DNA of 64,000 nt from NCBI GenBank assembly GCA_036172665.1, contig CM069880.1, positions 9,054,501 to 9,118,500 of the forward strand, given 5' to 3'. The notes under the pieces were generated by a model, which ran no database searches, was not told the origin of the DNA, and was given only the letters and a program-made list of their open reading frames with translations. Below, one piece after another: positions 53,101 to 62,100 of this stretch (position 1 is the stretch's first letter; each line of letters opens with the position of its first letter). Source of the DNA: Prosopocoilus inquinatus (lineage: Eukaryota; Arthropoda; Insecta; Coleoptera; Lucanidae). The position numbers and the translations under genes were made by a program.

Positions 53101-56100
53101 ATAATGCAAATTAATTTCCCGAATTCAAGCAAGCAAATTACACATAACAAAAAAAAGACAGATACACAATTATTTATTTTAAAATTCTGTTTTAGGAAGT
53201 TCAAATTTGTGGTCTTTAAAGCGCGCTGTAACTCGGCTTAAATTACAATGCCTGTCGGTTAGGCAACCTAACTATCGAGTGCGTTGAGCAGGACAGCGAC
53301 GTCTACTCTCCACTTCCAGCCCTCTTTTCAGATCTCATTTATAACTTTCAGCCGCCCTTTTAGATTTCATTTAAAATTTTTAAGTGTCGTCCTCGTCTAA
53401 TATAACCGTTTCGAAATAATGCCATTACAATTTATTATTACTTTTTAAATAACGTCAGTCGGAGACGAAAAGTCTCAGAGAGTGCCACTCAAGCAGATTA
53501 TGTATTTGAAACTTTTAAATCTATTTTTTTCTCTCTCTTTAAAACAAACTAAACAAAGCAATTTTTTTACGCTTTTTGACCAATTCAATTTCACTGGGCC
53601 ACGGATTATTTCATTGTCGTAATTGGAGCGCTCTATTTATATCTTAGCGCAAGTGTAAGTCTGGTTGCCTAACTTAAATGATCACGTAAACTCGGCTGCT
53701 GTTGAAAACTTGACTTAATTAAGAAATTAATTAACTAAACTACTTGAAAATAATTATGTATTTACAAGGTGGGATTTGTTAACTTTGTCTTGGCAAATTT
53801 CTTAATTTTACCTTGCAAATTGTGCTTATTACGGATTTTATACTCCTTTAAACACACAATTTATAAACGCGTGATTGTTATAAATACAGAATAACTCTAA
53901 CCGACCATTTTATTGTAGCTCAAACATTCTGAAGTCTTGGAAGGGGAATTAATAACCATTTTATAGTAACAAACTTCTAGGATTTTGAAAAGATGTATTT
54001 AATATTTATCTAAAATGAATTTTCGAAGTTTTTATGCATATGTTGCTTGGTTTTGAATAATTAATTACCTAGCAGGAGATTCTAAGAAACGAAATGATTG
54101 AAGTCTAATGATGGGATTTAATGAAATTTGGATTAAAAAAGCTTTTTTTATATTTAGGTTATACTAGAGCTATTAATGCAATAATTAATTCCACGCATTT
54201 TCAACGCCAATTACAAAACTAGGCCATAAAGATGTTTCATTGCATTAGAAAAATTATTCTAACAAAGAATACTAATACTAAAAGATGTGTAAACAAACAT
54301 ACTTACTTATCACATGTTTAAAAAACAAATAAACATGCCAAAAACAAATAAACATGTCGATGGACAAGTCGGATTCATATTCGTTTACAATGAGACCTTG
54401 ACCGCGTTCTTTTAAACGTAAATAAAGAGTTTTATTGCCTTTATTGAAATAAATTGCTCAACTTACACTAAACAGAGGATTCAGAACAAAGGGACTGCAT
54501 TGGCTTGTGATGCCAGTTTTTCATTTTTGAGCAAAACCGTTCAATCAATCTCATACAATGAGGAACGTGCAATTTTAATTTAAAGAGACACGCTGTATAA
54601 GAAGACGTGTTGAAATTATTGAATTCTAACAATTTCTTGGCTTAGACTGAAAGGTAATTGGCATGTATACTTGATCTTTTTCATGAATTATGCAAGAGTG
54701 TTACTCAAATGAATTGTCTGTTTGAATACTACTAATTTCATCCAAATAATACTCTTCTTGGACCGAAATCATTCAAATGAATTACCTGAATGACTAACTA
54801 GTCTCAAGGGGAATGTTCATAATTACTCTGAATTGTCTGAAGTTTTAAAAACTGTGTCACTTATTGTTTTCTGTTGACATTTCCCCTAACAATTTTATTT
54901 TCAAATCACTTACCTTATGTTCAAGAGCTTTCTTTTCAATTTCTGCCTTCGTCCATTTCACTCGAAAGTCGACAGGTTGTAAAATGGTTTCTATGTTTTT
55001 TATCCACGTATGCAAGCATTTTACTTCGTGATCAAGATCTGGAACAGATTAAAATAATATATTTAAATTCTACTGCGCAAAATTAATATTACCTAAGCAA
55101 GTCTCCTGTTCACAACGACCACAATCCGATGATTTAAGTACTGATTCTATAGATTCCCACTTGGAATTTAAATGTGTAACTCGCCACAGAACTTCTTCCT
55201 GTGCCTCCGGATGATGTTGGACCAACTGGCACGCCTGATCATTAAATATCTTGTGAATGTAGCTTTTCTTTAAAATCGCGCTCATAAAATGCTGAAAGCA
55301 AACAGGTCTTCCAAAATTAAGACGAACTAGAATTAACAACAACAAAAAAAAACTTACAGCACGTAAAGCCTTATCGGTAATATTATCTTCATTTCCGTAT
55401 ATTGCCTCTTGAATACTATTCAACCATGAATAAAGTTCAGAGAAATGTTTACAAAACACCTCCAGAGACCAAGTGTGCGTAGCAACAATTTCACCATCCG
55501 CTTCCTATAAACAAAAAGGCAAATAAATTATTCGAGAGAACAAATGAAAAGTGTAATTAAATCAGAACAATACAACGGTGATATAAAAATTAGAAACGGC
55601 ACAAAATACAAAACAAAAAGGAGATCGGGAAATAAAATACACCTTATAGAAATATGTTTTATTTTATAAAAGAAACTCTTAAAAATTTTATTTTAAAGAA
55701 ATTAGTAGGGTATAGTAATATTGTTTTAACAAATTAAATTAGATCGAAAAAAAAATCAGTTTCAAGATGTCATTCTTCATGTCATAAACGAAACGTTTCC
55801 ACTTCGAGAAGTGAAACTTTTGTGTACTTATCTACTAACTAGTTGTGTATCTAATGTACGCATTAGTCAACATAATTAATACTTGACATACATTCCGTCA
55901 TACAGATTTAACGTATCCTCAAAAATTTATTTAAATGAAAGTTAATTTTCTGCCTCGCCATTAACAAATTAATTCAGAAACAGAAACGCAAGTGTGTACT
56001 TTGATCAACGACAGCTTATAATTACACAAATTACATGAATTTATTTTGAGTGCAATTAACGTAAGGTTTAAATTGCTTTGACGTCCGTCGTTTTTTTTTT

Positions 56101-59100
56101 CTTTAATTTGCAATCATCTATACCTACCTATCGAGGAAAATTTTATTCAAAGTTACGATATTCTTTTCTTGAAGATGGTTCTTGTCCGATGAAAATTGTT
56201 GTTTTTTAATCTCAAACCGGACCGAAATTTGAAGGGAAAACACTCAACGTTTCGTTATAGATTTATAGCTTCGTCAGGAGTGAAAGAAAGTCCGGTTTGG
56301 GATTAAAAAAACTCTTTGTACTTATGGTATTCTTTTCTAAAATAACTAGTTACGTGCATGCCTGCATACTTCTGACTTTCGTGGTCACACAAGGGGGAGC
56401 TGATAAAATCGACTTTGAACTTTAGGGTGAACCCTCCTCGATTATTTTTACCAAGGGTCAGAAAGTGATTCATGGAATTAAATATTCAGTACCGTACGTT
56501 ATCGTTGTTATACCAAAAGAAACACTCTTTCGTTTTTTTTTCTTTTACTTTCTTATACAGGGGATGTCAAAACACAAATCATATTTTTTTTGGCTGCGAA
56601 AAATACGTTGATTATTTAAAGGCGCCGGGCCAAGTTTCAGTTTTTAAATCGTGTTCTGTTTTTTTATTTTACTTTTTTGTTGTTTTAAGAACCCATTCAG
56701 AAATTCTTTCCTTTTTTTCGCTTTAAATATTCTGATGGCGTCGACATCCTTGTGAAGACTAAAATAACATTGAAAACGAGGCAAACTATGCGGAGCTTCA
56801 AATACCTTGAAAAGTAGAGGAGAATTGTCGCGGTGTTAAATTTCTCTTTATATAAATAGTAACATTAAAAACGTTAGCACATATTCTGCAAATTAAAAAT
56901 GTATTCCCTTATTATACATCATGAGGAAGAACGTGCGGAGAGTGAGAAAGAGAAAGGGAGTGTCGTGAATGCCAGCTCGTGAAGTTCAAGCGAAGGTATT
57001 ATTGCTTCTTAAATAACGAAACTAAATTTACATCAATACGCATTTATAAATAGAGCGAGTTTCCTGTGAACCGTATTATTAAGGAGCGTTATGCAGTTAG
57101 AAGACTCTGACGTATAGAGTGACAATAAGCAAAGTCCACAATGGTAATCACACGCATATTTAGGAACTACAAACGAGTTATACCAGTATTCTAATCAGAG
57201 TGTCGCTTTTATGAGAGAAAGATAACGCAAATCATTTTTAAAGACGCACAATATCTAAAATTAGTTGCGCTGAATGTCAAGTCAAAACTAGTTACTGGAT
57301 GGATCTCTCTGACCTCCTATTAATTAACTCTATTGCATACATTTGGCTATAACAGAACGATTAAAATAAACAGGTACTAACCTGGCAGTTATCGATCAAT
57401 TGGTTGTCCATAATATAATTATAATTAGCTTGCAAGGCTGACCAAAAATCATCTTTTTGATCACTTGCGCTGCTACCCCATGACCGTCTCCATGTTACTT
57501 CTCTTCTCCTTTTGGTAAGGCTGTTAAATTGCCTAGGTTTAACCCCTTTATCAGGTGTATCTGACGAGGCTTGCAACGATGAAAGCGAAAAACTCGTTTT
57601 CATGGCAGAATTTTCAAAGCCTGAAACAAATTTCATTCATTAAATTTTTGCAAAAACCCGATGACGTAACAACATTCATAAAATTTGGTGAAAGGGAAAA
57701 CGTATTGCTTAAATGAGCAGGTGCGTCCTAAAAATATTTTTTAAATTCACACACACATACCATACAAGCTTATCACAACAGTGTTTGCAACATCCTTCGA
57801 AAGTAGTCGTTATTTTATTAATTTTTATGATAACGAGAAGACATAATGGGAGCTTTCCCTTTGGTAGCTCACTATGTTGTAGCAACTTCAAATTAATTGT
57901 AAACATAAATAATTTCTGTCCCGTTTATATCCTATTCCGTTTATTTAAAAATTTCGCACAGTATTTAATTTTTATTTCAGAATTTGAGATGCATTGAAAA
58001 GGAACCTGAAATCCAGTTATGTTAAAGAAATTCCTCAATGAATCACCGGCATAGCCACCGCGAATACAATAAAAGCAAATTATCGTAAGCTATTTAAGCT
58101 TGTTGTCCAGATTAACATAACTGGATTAAATATATTTTAAATCAGTATAACTGCAGCGCTGCAGAATGCCTTTGATGTCCATCCAACCGACGTATGCATG
58201 TTCTGTTTATCATCAACGGAAGGAACGAAATCAGTAAATGTCGTCGTATTTGTATGTCTCAAAGAAATATTACGAAATAAACAATTATAAATAATAATAC
58301 TCTTCTATTTTGGTTCTTTAATGACAACTCTAAAAGGTATCGAATATTATTTTGTTAGGTTGGCGACAAACTGGAGCTACATTTGTTGACATCTCAAATT
58401 AAAAAAAAAGATAACCTCCAAATTGACGTTTGTTTGAAATTGCAGTGTCGCCAACTTAGGGAAAAAGTCATTAAAATCTAGGGATAATTTCAAACAAAAG
58501 TGAAAAGGGGAAGCAGCAACTTATTAAAATCTAAGGAAATTGTTTTTCAACTTCTTTGAGAACAAAAGATAATCGCTGCGTTTTCCGAGAATAAAACAGA
58601 AAAAGGGTAAAAAATCAGAAAGAAGAACTTTTTAATCACCCAGAAACACAATCGAAGTTAGAATTTACAAAAAAAAATTACTAGTATTTGATTTCTGATA
58701 AATTAAAAGCAATTAAAAAAAATGAAAAACGTTTCTGACAATTGAGAAACTCTGCAAATGAAAAAATTTCTGACTAAAGTAAGAAAAACAAATGACGATC
58801 CATGCGTATAGAAGAAGAGAACTCACAAATCGAATTGCAGACTTAAAATTAAAAACATTCAAGAATAATAATAATTCGAATTTCATAATAATCAAATTTT
58901 CTTGTCATAATACTTATTTACGAAATGAAAATTTCTAAAGAAAGCATTAAAAGAAAAAACAAATGACTGATTACTCGAGGAGGAAAAAGAAGTGGAAAAA
59001 ATTTTTGATTAATTAATTTTAGGAAAACGAAAAAGGACAAAACAAATAAATACGAAAGGAAACGAAATAATTTCAGGAGATAAAAAAAAAGAAAAACAAA

Positions 59101-62100
59101 TTATTAATTCAAAATGACGACCTCTTCTTTTAGACGATAACGGCAACAGCGCCCAAAAAAAAAAACAAATGAAAAAAATCAGAAAGTGACAGAACTATTT
59201 GAAGTAGAAACAAATGGCGATCCCAAAAAAAAAATCAAAAAGGGGCGGAAATGTTTGAGAACGAATTTCAAACTTAAAAACAATAATTTGTAAACAAGTG
59301 ACGCTAGCGTTACATTCAGAAAAAAAAAACAAAACTCCAAAAAATCTAACCTAAGCGCTACTATCTTTTTCTATTCAATAATAATATTTATCTGTTTTTT
59401 TTTTATTTTAAACAATAACGGCAACAGCGCCAAAAAAAAAACAAATGAAAAAAAATCAGAAAGTGACAGAAGTATTTGAAGATGGAAACAAATGAGACGA
59501 TCGCAAGAAAAAAAAACAAAAAGGGGCGGAAATGTTTGAGAACGAATTTCAAACTTAAAAACGAGAATTTGTAAACAAGTGACGATCGCGTTGCATTCAG
59601 AAAAAAAAACAAAACTCCAAAAATCTAACCTAAACGCTACTATCTTTGTCTATTCAATAATAATATTTATTTCCATTTCTTTTTGTTATTTTAAACAATA
59701 ACGACAACAACGCAAAAAAACAAATGCCGAAAAAAAAATAACAAGTGACAGAAGTGTTTGAAGATGGAAACAAATGACGATCGCAAGAAAAAAAAACAAA
59801 AAGGGGCGGAAATGTTTGAGAACGAATTTCAAAACTTAAAAACAATAATTTGTAAACAAGTGACGCTAGCGTTACATTCAGAAAAAAAAAACAAAACTCC
59901 AAAAAATCTAACCTAAGCGCTACTATCTTTTTCTATTCAATAATAATATTTATCTGTTTTTTTTTATTTTAAACAATAACGGCAACAGCGCCAAAAAAAA
60001 AACAAATGAAAAAAAATCAGAAAGTGACAGAAGTATTTGAAGATGGAAACAAATGAGACGATCGCAAGAAAAAAAAAACAAAAAGGGGCGGAAATGTTTG
60101 AGAACGAATTTCAAACTTAAAAACGAGAATTTGTAAACAAGTGACGATCGCGTTGCATTCAGAAAAAAAAAACAAAACTCCAAAAATCTAACCTAAACGC
60201 TACTATCTTTGTCTATTCAATAATAATATTTATTTCCATTTCTTTTTGTTATTTTAAACAATAACGACAACAACGCAAAAAAACAAATGCCGAAAAAAAA
60301 ATAACAAGTGACAGAAGTGTTTGAAGATGGCAACAAATGACGATCGCAAGAAAAAAAAACAAAAAGGGGCGGAAATGTTTGAGAACGAATTTCAAACTTA
60401 AAAACAATAATTTGTAAACAAGTGACGCTAGCGTTACATTCAGAAAAAAAAAACAAAACTCCAAAAAATCTAACCTAAGCGCTACTATCTTTTTCTATTC
60501 AATAATAATATTTATCTGTTTTTTTTTTTTTTTATTTTAAACAATAACGGCAACAGCGCCAAAAAAAAAAACAAATGAAGAAAAAAAATCAGAAAGTGAC
60601 AGAAGTATTTGAAGATGGAAACAAATGACGATCGCAAGAAAAAAAATCAAAAAGGGGCGAAAATGTAATGTAATGTAATAATTTGTAAACAAGTGACGAT
60701 CGCGTTACATTCAAAAAAAAAAACTCCAAAAAATCTAACCTAAGCGTTACTATCTTTTTCTATTCAATAATAGTATTTATTTCAGTTTCTTTTTCTTATT
60801 TTTCTTATCATTATCCACTTCGGGATAATACGATTTGTAACATCAAAATCGACTTTTCTCTTTTAAAACAAAAGTAGGTACGAATTTCGAAATTTGATTT
60901 ATGAGTTGGCAACACTGCTTCTGATTGTTGCAACGTGCAAGCCTAGGTTGTTTTCATATTTTTCTTTCGTTTGTTCCTAAATTTGTCTATGTAGGTATGC
61001 TAATAAATAATGTTTGCTGTTTCTTTTTTCTTTTAACCGTGTTTTTAACTTTAACCTCCTGTTTAAATTTCCCCGACTAATTTGGCGAATTCTAGGGAAA
61101 AACTGTATGCCGAAAAGGGAATTTTTGGTCGAGTCGGTTGGCAACACTGATCCGTTGCCGTCTCATATTCTAGAAAATCAGGGCCGTATAATAAGGAAAA
61201 CATTGGAATGACATTTAGTTAACCTATAAAAAGTCGGTAAAAAAATATTAAATCGAAATGTTTGTTTGTGACTTTCGTGACGCTTTCGCACTTTTAGAAT
61301 AACATACACGTAAAAATAAAAGTAAGAAAATAATTGATGGTTTCAATAAAATAGATTATTCTAACATCATGACAGCTCTTTGTTTTCCTTATTAAAAACG
61401 CCATCTGTTGGTTACTGATTTCCGCGAATTGTAGGAACACATAACTGAAACACTTTCTCTCAGTTAAAAATTTTCATAACATAAACATAACCTCTAAATC
61501 GATATTCGTTTGTTACTATCTAAGACGCGAACCAAGGTCACCAACCCGCCGCATATGAAAACAGAATTTTCCTACATTTAAGTTACAAGATTTTACATCA
61601 AATCTTGTACGGGCGTCAAGCAAGCCCAAAAGTACCAAAACAGAAGAAAAAAAAATTATATAACGCACGTTTTATAGGAACACAACCAAGTACCTAATAA
61701 TAATTCGAATTCTTTTTGCATAACAACATGAGACGACTGCTTTCAAATGAAAATAACTAAAAATTGATGCAGTTTTTTTTTTATAATTCAAATTCATGGT
61801 GTTACGTTATCATCTAAAAATAAACTGATGACTGTCTAGTGTCTGACCATGCAGGATTATTTAACAATCATTTACAGAACTACAGAGGTTTACAATTTTT
61901 GAAACTTAATATTTAAACGTGATTTAATGAAATTTAACTTTTGTATAATTGAATTTCTTAGTATACCGTGTGGGCAAAGTGCAAAGTGCACAGAAACACA
62001 ATCTGAATCTATAACGTGTAAATTATATAATTGTACGCAGGAAATTTTGTTGGGTTATTATTTCCTTTGCTTTATTCTAATAAAAAAAAACTAATGATTT

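Noticed and set aside
59403..60464. Repeated minus-strand frames of 69-82 codons with shared peptides
   Set aside because: The peptide similarity follows directly from the 283-bp DNA repeat, and frames shift between units.
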